From Clarkia xantiana subsp. parviflora (taxonomy: Eukaryota > Streptophyta > Magnoliopsida > Myrtales > Onagraceae): a DNA stretch of 64,000 bases. The position numbers and the translations under genes were made by a program. The notes under the pieces were generated by a model. It saw nothing but the letters and a program-made list of their open reading frames with translations. It ran no database searches and was not told where the DNA came from. The DNA lies in NCBI GenBank assembly GCA_036873135.1, contig JAPTYO010000007.1:9468763-9532762 (forward strand). Reading direction: 5' to 3'. Positions 25,101 to 36,525 of the stretch are shown here, piece by piece; the stretch's first letter is position 1, and each line of letters starts with the position of its first letter.

Positions 25101-26454
25101 CAACATTCTTGGAAAAAATTTCATGCTAGCATTTTCATTCCTTCTAGGATTTTCACTTTAATTTTGCTATCAAATTAGCCACCCAAAAATGCTATAAATA
25201 ATTCATATGTGGGACGCATTCAAAAATTTTTATGTACTGCCAACGTAATAATATATTTGAAGGTGATTGCTCCACTAAATGATCCATATAATAATTGCCA
25301 GAATTTTGCATATAACATTTGTACCACAGGTTGTGCGTATATATCTTACGAAACAATTTATTTATGCGGGAAATATTTTGTATCCACTGGCTTCCACCTT
25401 CTGCATTTTTCATGTTACTTGCGTCTTTTCAAACTTTGGCCAATCATAATACTTGTTTAACATATTGAGCTCAAGATCCTCGTCTTGTTTTATGATTTCA
25501 CCCATGAAAAAACTGTTGTCGACAACTTGATATTCTCGGTTCCATCATTTTCCCATTAACGACATAACTCATCGAGATTTTTTTTTTTTATTGTAATTAC
25601 TTTCAGGTACCTGAACCACTTCTGGGGTTTCATATTTAGTTATGTTTTTAATTCTTTGGGAAATCACCTCCACAATAAGACCATATTTATATTTCTTTTC
25701 TTTCCATGCTCCATTCTTCTTTCAAAAATTTCCGTGGAACCATTATCGCACGCTTCAGGCGTGACTTATTTTTCATTATAAATTGTCCAATTGGGACATT
25801 TAAATTGGAGCATTTGCAGCCGGTAATTGACTTTCTGGGTCTCATAAAGTCACTTAATAGGCAGTATCTGAAAATGGTTATCTCGTTGAACTTCAGGTTC
25901 ATATTATCATTGTGCGAGGATCTAAATGAGATAATAACAAATTTTTTTCAGTCAATCTTTTTTCTGCCAGCTGCTTCTTTTCTCCCCCTAATGTTGGGAA
26001 AAGTTGTTCAATAATGACAATCAACACTCTTGTTTTAAATATATATATCAGTCATTGTTCTCAAATAATTGATTTATAGACAAAATATTTTTCCCAACAT
26101 TCCAGACCCATGTTTGTGCGTTGCGGTGGAGTAATTTAAACATATATCGCATACCATAATATTAATACACGGAAAATTTGTCTCTTCACCAATAATTGGT
26201 TGTAATGGGGAGAACTGTGATTTAACATTGGCTTGATGCGCAGTTATATTGCTGCTTTCATAATAGCATGCATTTGTACTTAATTTGCTCTAATTGGTAG
26301 CAGTTTATCTATTAAATTGGAGGATCTTTGTAACTTTCATGCTAAACTGCAAATCTAGACATGTAACTGTCCGAATCTTGTAGTAAATATCAACTTTCAA
26401 TATCATCATCATTCTTTATTACATAATCTGAAAATTTTGCTATTGCAAATTCAT

Positions 26455-26560
26455 GATAATTAATGCACATGCGACCATATTGTAGATGCATCTTTCAAAA
26501 TAATATATCGGTCCACATGGCAGGTGAACGGGCCCATATTCACCTTTATAATTTCCACAA
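26455..26560 (-). pseudogene. Decayed copia integrase fragment
   Basis: The minus strand reads GEYGPVHLPCGPIYYF and, after a frameshift, DAST-WSHV. This parallels the copia integrase core with its D..GP...P..G..YF...DA..R...V pattern. It is too short and broken to be active. Confidence 0.6.
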
Positions 26561-27483
26561 ACAATGGGATTTTATCTCGGACTTAGTTGATGATGATCAC
26601 ATAATGAATTTTCTTTTGAGAGCAATTATCATAATGATTTATGGAGAATCTTCAGGTTCTTCCAAATAATGTGTATTGCGCATCTTAAGTGCCGGAATGG
26701 TCTGTAACCGGTCACACCAAATATTGTATTATATGGGTAAAACTTCTGGTTTACCTCTATATGAATCAGTAAACTTCTGGTTTACCTGAATTTTTTCATA
26801 ATCCTGATAACACAATCCGCATGTTTTTTTTTTTTCTTCTTCATCATAATAATGATTGCGGATTATTCACATTCTTTATAATAATATATACTGTATATGT
26901 AAGATATAAATAACAATAATAAAAATGTAAATAAATAAATAAATAACTTCGTATAAATAACTATGTTTTGCATGTTCAGTTAATCATTCGCGACAAATAG
27001 TTTTTTTTTTTTTTTTTTTAAGAACCGAAATAAATTATTCAGTTTAACCCATATATCAATTTAGTTATAATAGGTATACTCATCTGTTTTATTTGAAGAG
27101 GTAATCGTATTCGTCTTCCGTTCTAGCCATGATCTGTGATGGTGAAGTGGATCTGTGTGGAGCAGTCCCGGACGTCTAGATCGGTGTGATGTTCATCCTC
27201 TCTCGGGGAAACCAATCGATTAATTATGTTAGCTTCCTCCACATAATTCGACCTTTTTTACACATGATAATAATAGTGATTAGAATATAAAATAATCAAT
27301 CAATATAATTTTATAATAATAATAATAATAAAAAAATCTCCCTTTTTTTTTCCGTTGATGTTATATTATAAATTGCTCCATGGATGCAACCCTAATATGA
27401 GTATGGTTTCCGCCAAGCACTGCACTGTGGTCGTGGAATCTTGAAATATGTGTAGCTAAAAAAAATATATAATCGAGAGATAT

Positions 27484-27496
27484 CGTGCTGATAACG
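27484..27496 (-). promoter_or_regulatory. Candidate primer-binding region of the copia element
   Basis: CGTTATCAGCACG on the minus strand directly follows the 5' LTR. It shares TATCAG with the initiator-Met tRNA complement but is not a full match, so the primer is uncertain. Confidence 0.4.
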
Positions 27497-27680
27497 TGTT
27501 ACGAAAGTAGAGAGGTAATAGAAGAGGGAACTTGAGGATGTTCTTATTATCACACATAGGGGCCCTTATATAGGGATTACATAGACTTGGAGAGGAAGTA
27601 AAATCAATACAAGGAAAGTCTAAATTAGGAAGATTGTATATACACATAATATTGAACATCCACATAATATATTCATAACA
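27497..27680 (-). repeat. 5' LTR of the copia element
   Basis: 184 bp, identical by eye to the copy at 24456-24639. It is followed on the plus strand by AAAAC, the target duplication. Confidence 0.93.
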
Positions 27681-27685
27681 AAAAC

Positions 27686-28491
27686 ATAATTATAGGGAAT
27701 TCTTTCTACACATGTGTAGATTAATTAATGTAATTTTCTTGCAAACAATGGCAATTTAGTCAACTTAGATTCTGAAAATAGCGTGCGTTATCAACGGCTA
27801 TTAATTATTAATATTTATTATCACGTATCATCCTCAACATAGCTTAATTATTTTTTGATTGAACTAAATCAACAGAATATGAATTATTAGTATGTTAATT
27901 GACGGCTAAAATTTTACTGAAAGAATGTATTTAAGATAGGTTGTAGTTTTTTTTATTTGAAATATAAAAATGATGATGAGAATTAATGTTACAGTAAACT
28001 TCATGTTTAGAATGTGGATAAGAAGAGACAAAATATAGTGCTCATAGTGGACGACTAAAAATCCCAATGGGGAAGGAGCGCATAGAATAGATGGGTCTGA
28101 AGACAATCGTTATCTAATAAGGAAAATATTAAAGCGGTAATGATAGTAGTAATAATGAAATGTAAGAATTAAGATAAAATCGAATATTTGTCAAACAAGA
28201 AAAATAATGTTATTCTGCTTGGCTGAGTAAGTTGATAACTACCAAATTATCAGAAAAAGAAAAAAGTAAACTACCAAAATGGAGAAGATAATGCAAAAAC
28301 GTCAGCATATATATATATAGAAATAGAAATATAGTAAGTTAATTATGCAGAAAAATGAAAATAGAGTGCAGAATTAGTGAAAACAAGATAAATAATAATA
28401 ATAATGTGATTACAAATGCAAATGCTGTCTTCTTCTGTTTGTATACACACCTAATTAATAATAATTATAAGAAGAGCCCACGACACGACCT
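27686..28491. other. Intergenic and promoter region of the first polyol transporter
   Basis: AT-rich with no gene seen. It should contain upstream control sequence, but nothing beyond the TATA-like stretch can be assigned. Confidence 0.4.
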
Positions 28492-28504
28492 CTCTATATA
28501 TATT
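28492..28504 (+). promoter_or_regulatory. TATA-like stretch of the first polyol transporter
   Basis: TCTATATATATTT lies about 135 bases before the ATG. A (CT)n run at 28545-28566 lies between them in the probable leader. The second transporter has the same arrangement. Confidence 0.5.
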
Positions 28505-28636
28505 TGTTGAATCGTCGTGCACCCCTCACACCCGGCCATTGAAACCTCTCTCTCTCTCTCTCTCTCAGGGTTTAGTCGTGTAGACTGTAGAGTGTTTAGT
28601 ACCGTCGAAAGACAGACAGACAGGGTAATTAAGGTG

Positions 28637-30973
28637 ATGGCGGCTAGCGGGGAAGATTTGGATCCAACGAAGAAGAAGCAGGGAGTTATTAGGAATAAGT
28701 TCGCGTTTGTTTGTGCCATCTTAGCTTCCATGACTTCAATTTTGCTTGGATATGGTGATTATTAGTTATATGCATCTAGCTGCTAATTAATCTATTATAA
28801 TGAAAATATATATGTATATAATTATAATAGAGTGTGTGCTAATTAAGTTGATGGATGCAGATATTGGTGTAATGAGTGGTGCAGTTATATTCATAAAGGA
28901 AGACCTCCATATCAGCGACGTACAAATAGAAATATTGGTTGGGATCCTGAATATATACTCGCTTGTGGGTTCGGGATTGGCTGGAAGAACCTCCGACTGG
29001 CTAGGCCGACGTTACACGATAGTGTTAGCAGGAGGGATATTCTTCGCGGGTTCACTCCTCATGGGTTTCGCCACAAACTATGGATTCCTCATGTTTGGTC
29101 GATTTGTAGCGGGTATCGGTGTTGGCTTCGCCATGATGATCGCTCCTGTCTATACCACTGAGGTCGCCCCCGCCTCCGCTCGTGGCTTCCTCTCCTCTTT
29201 CCCTGAGGTTAGCTAGGCACCCTATTTCCTTTAGAGCTGATAATTCGTGCGGGTGCGGGTTCATGTCATGCCAGATTCGTGTCGTGTTCTGGGGTCAGCC
29301 TAAACACGGCCCAATTCGGCTGAAAAACTAGCCCAAAAGACTAAACCTAGTAAATTAAATAAAAAAATTAATAATTAACTATTTTAGTTTAAAATATCGT
29401 GTTATTATATCGTGCCGTATAACTAATATCAAACCTAAACCCGCAATTTTCGTTTCGTATCGGATCGTGCCGAGCCCTAAATTGCTAGCCTTAATTTCCT
29501 TCCTCCCTTCCTTTTCAGTCGTGTGCATATATAATATATTGACAATATATTATTAGTTACTCACCATTTCATTTCAATTAGGGACAATAACTTATTCAGT
29601 TTTTGGGTATCTCCATTTTGTGGGAGTATTCCATTAAGTTTCCTTTTATATTTCTAACAGTTGGTACATAAAAAATTAGGTGACTTTAAGATGTAAGCAA
29701 ATAAATATCGTGTATACTGCGTGGACCAATTATGTAGTATTAATATATACGAGGAATTTCAGGTGTTTATCAACATGGGAATACTCCTAGGTTACATATC
29801 AAATGTTGTATTCGCCAAGATGCGGGTCGATCTCGGTTGGCGATTCATGCTCGGTATCGGTGCCATACCTTCGGTTCTACTCGCAGTCGGTGTCCTAGCA
29901 ATGCCCGAGTCCCCTAGATGGCTTGTCTTGCAAGGCCGGCTCGGTGAGGCCAAGCGTGTCCTACTCAAAACCTCTGAATCCAAACAAGAGGCTGAGCTCC
30001 GCCTCGCCGATATAAAGGAAGCTGCGGGTATTCCCTTAGAATGTGAAGACGACGTCATAAAGGTATCCCGCCGAACCAAAGGCGAAGGCGTATGGAGAGA
30101 GTTACTCATCAAACCAACACCAGCAGTCCGCCACGTGTTGATCGCAGCCATCGGTCTCCACTTCTTCCAACAAGCCTCCGGCATCGACGCGGTTGTATTG
30201 TACAGTCCAAGAATATTCGAGAAGGCAGGTATTATTAGGAAATAAATCTATTAGAAAAATATATTTTATTATGCTCTGATAAAGTTATATTATCAGATTA
30301 TGTTTCCTTATATTCTCAATTTTCTGTAGGCATTACATCTCCCCACAAAAAATTACTGGCCACCGTAGCGGTCGGATTCATTAAGACAATGTTCATCTTG
30401 GTAGCGACGTTTCTTCTTGACCGAGTGGGGCGTCGGCCGCTACTATTGAGTAGCTTAGGGGGGATGATCGTGTCGTTGTTGTCGATGGGTGTGTGTCTGA
30501 CCGTGATTAACAATAGCCACGCGAAGCTAATGGGAGTTGTGGTCCTATGTTGTCTCTCGGTTTTATTCTTCGTGGCAAGCTTCTCGGCAGGGTTGGGACC
30601 GGTGACGTGGGTTTACGCGTCGGAGATATTCCCGTTGAGACTTCGAGCGCAAGGGTGTGCGATGGGAGTGGGAGTGAATAGAGTGATGAGTGGTGTTATT
30701 TCGATGACATTCATATCACTGTATAAGGCAATCACAATAGGTGGGGCGTTCTTATTGTTTGCAGGCGTAGCCACGGTTTCATGGATATATATATATGTGT
30801 TGTTTCCGGAGACTCAAGGGAGATGCTTGGAGGAGATCGAGAGGCTCTTCGGTACGTATACGCGGTGGAGGAATTTACAGACTCAAGGATCCACCGAGGT
30901 TGTTGAGATGGCGGGACGGGTTGATGAGAAGAGCAAAGTAGAGATTAAGTCGACAATTACTACACACTGCTAG
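28637..30973 (+). CDS. PLT: Polyol/monosaccharide transporter (MFS), copy 1
   Basis: A proton-coupled sugar-alcohol or monosaccharide carrier of the major facilitator superfamily, expected in the plasma membrane. Four exons: 28637-28754, 28861-29207, 29763-30228 and 30330-30973, giving 524 residues, the usual size. Twelve hydrophobic segments are suggested. Motifs: MTSILLGYDIGVMSGA across the first junction, AGRTSDWLGRRYTIV in loop 2-3, MPESPRWLVLQGR after helix 6, FFQQASGIDAVVLYSPR in helix 7, LLDRVGRRPLLL in loop 8-9, and PETQGRCLEEIE at the end of helix 12. These fit the plant PLT/PMT clade. Intron 2 is long (555 bases) and carries a hAT-like insertion. A same-strand paralog sits at 41153-43011. 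The substrate cannot be told from sequence alone. Confidence 0.95.
29230..29481. mobile_element. hAT-like MITE in intron 2 of the first transporter
   Basis: The left end is TTTAGAGCTGATAATTCGTG and the reverse complement of the right end is TTTAGGGCTCGGCACGATCC. The GC-rich edges around an AT-rich core are typical of small hAT derivatives. No clear flanking duplication is seen. The paralog's matching intron is only 77 bases long, so this segment is an insertion. Confidence 0.45.
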
Positions 30974-31128
30974 CTACGCTACATCACATATTTATTTCTT
31001 TAATAAAAATATGATGTACGAGTTCTGTCAATTCAAATCAACAATAATTCTAAACATGTTCACATAAGTCAACTCTCCAACTATTGGTCCATGTGGACGC
31101 ATGTCCTTAGATTCTACTATTCTAACTA
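30974..31128. other. 3' flank of the first transporter
   Basis: An AATAAAA phrase near 31000 could serve polyadenylation. ATTCTAACTA at 31119-31128 is the left target duplication of the next element. Confidence 0.4.
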
Positions 31129-31306
31129 GAGAAATTATTGAATACATCGGATCCAGTGTTGGATCCAATGTGGTACACCTCCGGCCAATAAAAATTAGAC
31201 ATGTGTACATGTGTTAGCCATTTTATGACAGATGTCAGTTTTTTATTGGTTAGAGGTGCACCCCATCGGATTCACGTGTTGGATCCGACGTATTCAATAA
31301 TTTCTC
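31129..31306. mobile_element. MULE-type MITE with 10-bp target duplication
   Basis: 178 bp. The ends GAGAAATTATTGAATAC and GTATTCAATAATTTCTC are perfect inverted repeats, and weaker symmetry runs on through GGATCCA and CCAATAAAAA. ATTCTAACTA flanks both sides (31119-31128 and 31307-31316). A 9- to 11-bp duplication points to Mutator-like transposase. Confidence 0.85.
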
Positions 31307-31316
31307 ATTCTAACTA

Positions 31317-34300
31317 AATCCATCAATTTAGCCCAAAATAATACATAACCATTGTCCCACTTTTTGGGTTGTAAAAGTATTTAACGGTACTCATTACTGG
31401 GTTCATCATCTAGGTAGGAGGTTTGTCCTGCTCCCTACTCGTAATAGCTTAGCCACTTTGTCTATAAACTTATGCTTGGCACGAGCACAGATTAGGAGTT
31501 AGGACGAGTCCCTTCAACTTAGATTAATCTAGAGTTTTGATCTCGGATAAGTAAGGGGATCACTATGTCCAGACACATGATTGTCATCGTTTTCCTGAAT
31601 AGGTAAACAAGCATACACGGTTTCGAGGCATGAAGAGTCTTTAATTAGGTGAATCATATTATGGATATTAATTGACACTTTTATATTAGAAAGGTACCAA
31701 AGTCAATACACATATTTTTCTTTTTAAAAAAAGATCCAAAAAAGATACACTTCCAAAAAAATTGTAAAGCCCCCTTATAAGTGACATACTCATAAAAAAG
31801 ATCCAAAAAAAAAATTTATTCATTAACTATATAACTGAAAAATAAGTGATTTAGTAGTCGAGAGCGCCGACTCCTATGTAGTTACCAGCAGCCTAATATA
31901 GTTAAGAGGTCGGGTTGTTCCCAGTTGTACTCACCTCCTCATATATTTGACGTAGTGTGTGGGATAAATCATTCCTTTTATTTAGCAAACATAAATAAAA
32001 ATCATTCATTAATCGAAGTTATTCATCAATTGAATAACGGAAGAACAAAGTTATTCATTACGTGTATAACCAAAGTCTTGAACAATAAGGGAAAAAAACT
32101 AATTAGTACCTCACTGGGTATGTCATTTTGAAACCTTAATTTTTTTAATATGTACCGTATTATACTTATATCTAAACCTTAATTTATTTTAAAATATCAT
32201 AAAAACATATATACTTACCTTAATTATTTTTTTAATATCGTATACTATACAATTGAGTTTCTGCCGAGGTGAAGAACATGATGAGTATTGATGATAAAAA
32301 GCTGGAAAAATATCAACAGTGGAATGTTTTTTAATTGTTGCAACGTTGTATATGAAGTTTGTTTAGTTATTTCAGTGTGGTATATGACATTTGTTTAATC
32401 GTCGCAATGAGGTATATGACATTTGTTTAATTGTTGCGATGTAGTATATGATATTTGTTCTACTGTTACAATTTGATAACAAATTTCTATCAGAATGAGA
32501 AAATTTTCTCCTTCTGGATATGTAGGGTATATGTTCTCTCATATATATTACTTTCAGTATAATTTCTTGTGTTGTAACATTGCTGATAATATTAAAAACG
32601 GTATCTACAGAACTAGGAACTCTGATACCAAACAGATGCATCACAATAACTAAAATAGAACAAGAATTACTATCAAGGTTACAAGAGCCGTTTATTTTGA
32701 ACAAAATCAATGATCATAACGTGCTTGGAACCAAAGCTAACTACAACAAACAATTCAATTGAATAATACGAGTTCTGATCACGAGTTATTCACTTAACAA
32801 ACAGTCAACTTCAAATCCTCATAAAGCAAGTAATTCTATTTTAGCTACACAATAGTCCTCTCCTTGCACAGAACCTCTTCTTGCACAAAAGAGACATCTG
32901 AATAACATTCCTCATGCTGAAATTTTTCCAGATTTATGTCTTCAACACTCATTATGTTCTTCACATCAGCGTAAATTCAACTGTATAGTATACAACAAGT
33001 ATATGACCTCTGTTGTAAATTCTCCAAAGTATTGGATGTTTTCACCACGTCAATTCGTCCACAATTGCATTTTCATTAAGCGGGTGTGTCCATCGAACTA
33101 CTTGAAAATATTGAAAACTTCAATTTGAAATGAAGACAACGAAAATCTGCAGATGCGGCTGAGATTTGGGAAGAATTTGGGGAGAGAACTAAGAAATGAA
33201 ACTCTTAAAAAATTAATTGTAAGTTTAAATGAATGAGAAAGAATAAAGGGGAATCATTATAATAATTTATAATAGAAAGGCATTTTAGTTAATTCACGTC
33301 GATATATTTTTTGAATTTCAGCCAATACTAGTCATGTGCGTCGCATGTGACATTTTCCGTCCAAAACTAACCAAAATGCAGACGGTGCAACACCTGAATC
33401 GTCTCGATGACCATTTCGTATTAGCGTGTTCTCTCAAATACCAATTTGAATATTTGATTATAAGCCTTCTAATAATAGAGGTTATATTTTTTTATGTATA
33501 ATAATATAAAATAACTAATATTTAATACCCAATGATCTGGACTTAAATAATTTATTTTCAATACGTGCACAAAGAACAAGAAACGTATAATTAGCTAACT
33601 AATTGAATGGAATCAGAAGTTAATATATTATTATATTTGAAAGACTATTAATTTCATCAAATCTCTATTGCAATATAATATTCGGTAGTTAAATATTTCC
33701 ATGTGCAAATTGCCATTTAAACAAAATACACGATGAAATTGAATGACATCAAGTAATAATTGATGAGTACGAACGAAATTAATTTTTTATTTTATTTTGC
33801 CAAGATGAGATCAAATTCAAAATCATCAGGGAATCGAGAAATTGTTAGGCGGTTGTAAATTAATAATTACTCTTTTTTTTGCCACCATTAATAATTTTTT
33901 TCATTAACAACGACTAGTAGTGTCAAAAACCAAATCAGAGTTCCACTAATAAATAACGTTTCTTTATTAGGAATAATGAAAATTAAGAAAGTTCTTTTTA
34001 AGATATTGTATATATTTCTAGTAATATTTATTTTTCTATAAATTTAATAATTTCTCCATGTATTCAATGAATTTTTTCTAAATGCCCTCATTTTATAAAT
34101 AAATAACAAAATTATCCTCGGAGCAGAACTTTTTACACAAAGACTTTTGTTCCTGATTTGAGACTGCGACATTGCTTCTTTCTCTGATAAATAGATGATT
34201 GATTACAGCTTCCTTTCATGGCCAAAAAAAAAAAAATTTACAGCTTCCTTTAAAAAATAAATTATTATTATTTATTTTAATTGATTACTACTTATTTTAT

Positions 34301-34331
34301 ATAATATATATCATGTATAAATAACATCCAA
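31317..34331. other. AT-rich intergenic stretch between the transporter copies
   Basis: No coding region is supported over 3 kb. Around 32330-32460 the phrases GTATATGACATTTGTTTAAT(C/T) and TTGCAACG recur three to four times at about 45-base spacing, a weak tandem repeat. Confidence 0.4.
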
Positions 34332-34334
34332 TAA

Positions 34335-34626
34335 GAGCACTCATAATGGGCAAAGACATTTTAACTCTCATTTAATGCCACATTGGTGCCGGGGCAAATC
34401 CATTTTAAAGACAATTTGTCAATCTATTTTAGACATATGTGATTTTAATATAATGTAAAATATAGAGAAATAATCAAATCATTTTCCAAACAAATGGGAT
34501 GCACCCAACTTAGAGAAAAGATAAAATGTTTTCGTAAAGACAATTAGTGATAAAACACAAAATGTCTTCAAATCTCTGTTTCACATAAGCAAAATGTCTT
34601 AACATATTTGCCCATTGAAAGTGCTC
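34335..34626. mobile_element. Tourist-like (PIF/Harbinger) MITE
   Basis: 292 bp. It begins GAGCACTCATAATGGGCAAA, and the reverse complement of its end begins GAGCACTTTCAATGGGCAAA. TAA flanks both ends (34332-34334 and 34627-34629), the 3-bp duplication of PIF/Harbinger elements. Confidence 0.85.
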
Positions 34627-35600
34627 TAAAATTTTTCTTAACAAAGCCAAAAAGTTATAAAATCAATCAAGCTTATTCTCGTACTTTTATCCTTTACCAA
34701 AAAAATGTACTTTTATCATCATTTTATTATTTATATCTCCACACTTAAATACTATTTTTTTCACTTGAAAATTCATAATTTATCATCTATAAAAATGTAT
34801 CTATATGATGATAAATAGGTATATTTTCCACAAAACTAATAACTAATTAAGATTATCATATTTATACAGATACGGTATGTACTCTGAAAATAAATAAATA
34901 AAAGATTAGTTTCTTATAAAGCTTTTTTTTGTTTATCACGAGTGGTCCTAGCTAGTAGTTAAACAAGATCGGTCGGATCGATTTTTTGTTTTTTTACTTG
35001 TTTCGGTCAGGTATTTATATTTTCGATCCGGTTTTTTCTCTTAAAAATACCAAACCAATAACCTTGTAAGGAAAAATAAACTGTCTATTCGTAGTATGGT
35101 TTTTCAGTTCGATTTTTCGGTTTAAATCGGCATTAAAAAAATTATCAATGACCATTTAAAATGTTAATAATTTTCACTGACTATATCAAACCGACATGAT
35201 ATACGTCCATTAATATAATTAAATAAATTATAAAATAAAGTAAAAAAAAAAAAACAATCTTCATAACTACATATTTTACAATTTAAATCAAACTAATTAA
35301 TTATTATATTGATAACTATCAACTAATATAATATATACTGTATAAATTTAATTAACATAACGGTCGGTTCGTTCACACTGTCCTCATTGGGGACCCTCCT
35401 AGGACTAGGGGTGAAACCAAAATCCAGTTGGTCCGAAAAATCTATGAAAACTAAATACCGAAAAGCCGAAATATTCAGTTTATATTGTTTTTTTCGAAAT
35501 TTTCTACTTTAGTTTGATTTTCGGTCCGGTTCGGATAGGAACGTGGAACCGAACCAATTGTTATGTTACTTATGAGCATTTTAAAAGGTAATTATGAGCA
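34627..35600. other. Intergenic stretch with transposon debris
   Basis: Phrases such as CTAGGGGTGAAACC (35404) and repeated CGGTTCGG/TTTTCGG look like hAT-type element edges, but no paired ends were found. No gene is supported. Confidence 0.35.
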
Positions 35601-36000
35601 TTCTAAGCTCGACTTAAAATTATTATTCACTCACGATATTGAGAAGAAATGTGATCCAATCAACAAATCTACTCCAGTGATTAGCTTGTGGATATTTTCA
35701 CAGATGTTTTCCCGTCTACGACGTTTGGAATATTGGTAAATAAGAATTGATTGCGTCGACTTAAATATATTATGGGATCTCGGCATCATTAGAAGAATCT
35801 ACAACGTTGCATTCTTTTCCCGTAATAAATGGTTTGTTCCACTGGATTTTTCTAGTAAGGTTTTTAACGATGCGGTCTACAAAATGAATCTATAATTTTA
35901 TATTGTTTTTCCTTCACTAGATTTTGTCCCATTGGATTTTTTTCTAATAAAGTTTTAACGATGCACAATTCATTTATGAACATCTTAGGTTAAGAATAGA
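35600..36000 (+). pseudogene. Remnant of a copia pol end, related to the 24.5-kb element
   Basis: The plus strand reads DIFTDVFPSTTFGILV, the DLFTKALPTSTF motif of copia RNase H ends, and then the same CCACTGGATTTTTCTAGTAA..GTTTTTAACGATG blocks seen in reverse at 24670-24830. No LTR is left. It is an old copy of a related family lying in the opposite direction. Confidence 0.6.
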
Positions 36001-36045
36001 ATATATTTTATATGAATATACATTTATTATACTATTTATAATAGA

Positions 36046-36525
36046 CTAGATACCTGCGCGCGCTACGCACGTGCGCGTTGTCCTCCTGAGAATGTTGTAA
36101 TGACATCATTAGAATGACTCCGATAATGATACAAGATCGGCTCGATTCCTAGGATGATACAAGAACATAACCGCATTTTCTTAAAAAATTAAATTAAACT
36201 ATGTAACATACTGTTATAATGAAAATAAAATAAAATTCTAAAAATTTTAAAGTAAAATGCTCGAGGGACCGGGAGCAAGAACTTTCACTATAGAGCTCCC
36301 GGTCCCTCCAGCATTTTACTTTAAATTTTTTAGAATTTTATTTTATTTTCATTATAACAGTATGTTACATAGTTTAATTTAATTTTTTAAGAAAATACGG
36401 TTATGTTCTTGTATCATCCTAGGAATCGAGCCGATCTTGTATCATTCTCGGAGTCATTCTAATGATGTCATTACAACATTCTCAGGAAGACAACGCGCAC
36501 GCGCGTAGCGCGCGCAGGTATCTAG
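36046..36525. repeat. 480-bp near-perfect palindrome with Helitron-type ends on both arms
   Basis: The left arm starts CTAGATACCTGCGCGCGCTA and the right arm ends TAGCGCGCGCAGGTATCTAG. The centre lies near 36285, between GGGACCGGGAGCAAGA and TAGAGCTCCCGGTCCC. Each tip has the hairpin plus CTAG of a Helitron 3' terminus, with A outside on the left and T outside on the right. The copy at 6662-7048 keeps the left arm and most of the right arm but lacks the right-hand tip. Confidence 0.88.

Larger units (their letters stand above)
24456..27680 (-). mobile_element. Ty1-copia-type LTR retrotransposon, recent insertion with decayed pol
   Basis: Two 184-bp LTRs (24456-24639 and 27497-27680) are identical by eye and begin and end with TG/CA. 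AAAAC repeats directly outside both (24451-24455 and 27681-27685), a perfect 5-bp target duplication. The polypurine tract CCAAGGGGGAG on the minus strand abuts the left LTR, so the element is transcribed right to left. Only 2.86 kb lies between the LTRs. Minus-strand scraps of integrase and of the RNase H end are recognisable but interrupted by stops and frameshifts. Identical LTRs with such a ruined interior point to recent movement of an already defective copy by helper proteins. Confidence 0.93.

Noticed and set aside
31855..31930. Stretch that looked briefly like a tRNA gene
   Set aside because: No paired acceptor stem and no proper A and B boxes.
34920..35560. Possible hAT element starting CTAGGGGTGAAACC
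   Set aside because: No partner end CACCCCTA and no 8-bp duplication could be found.
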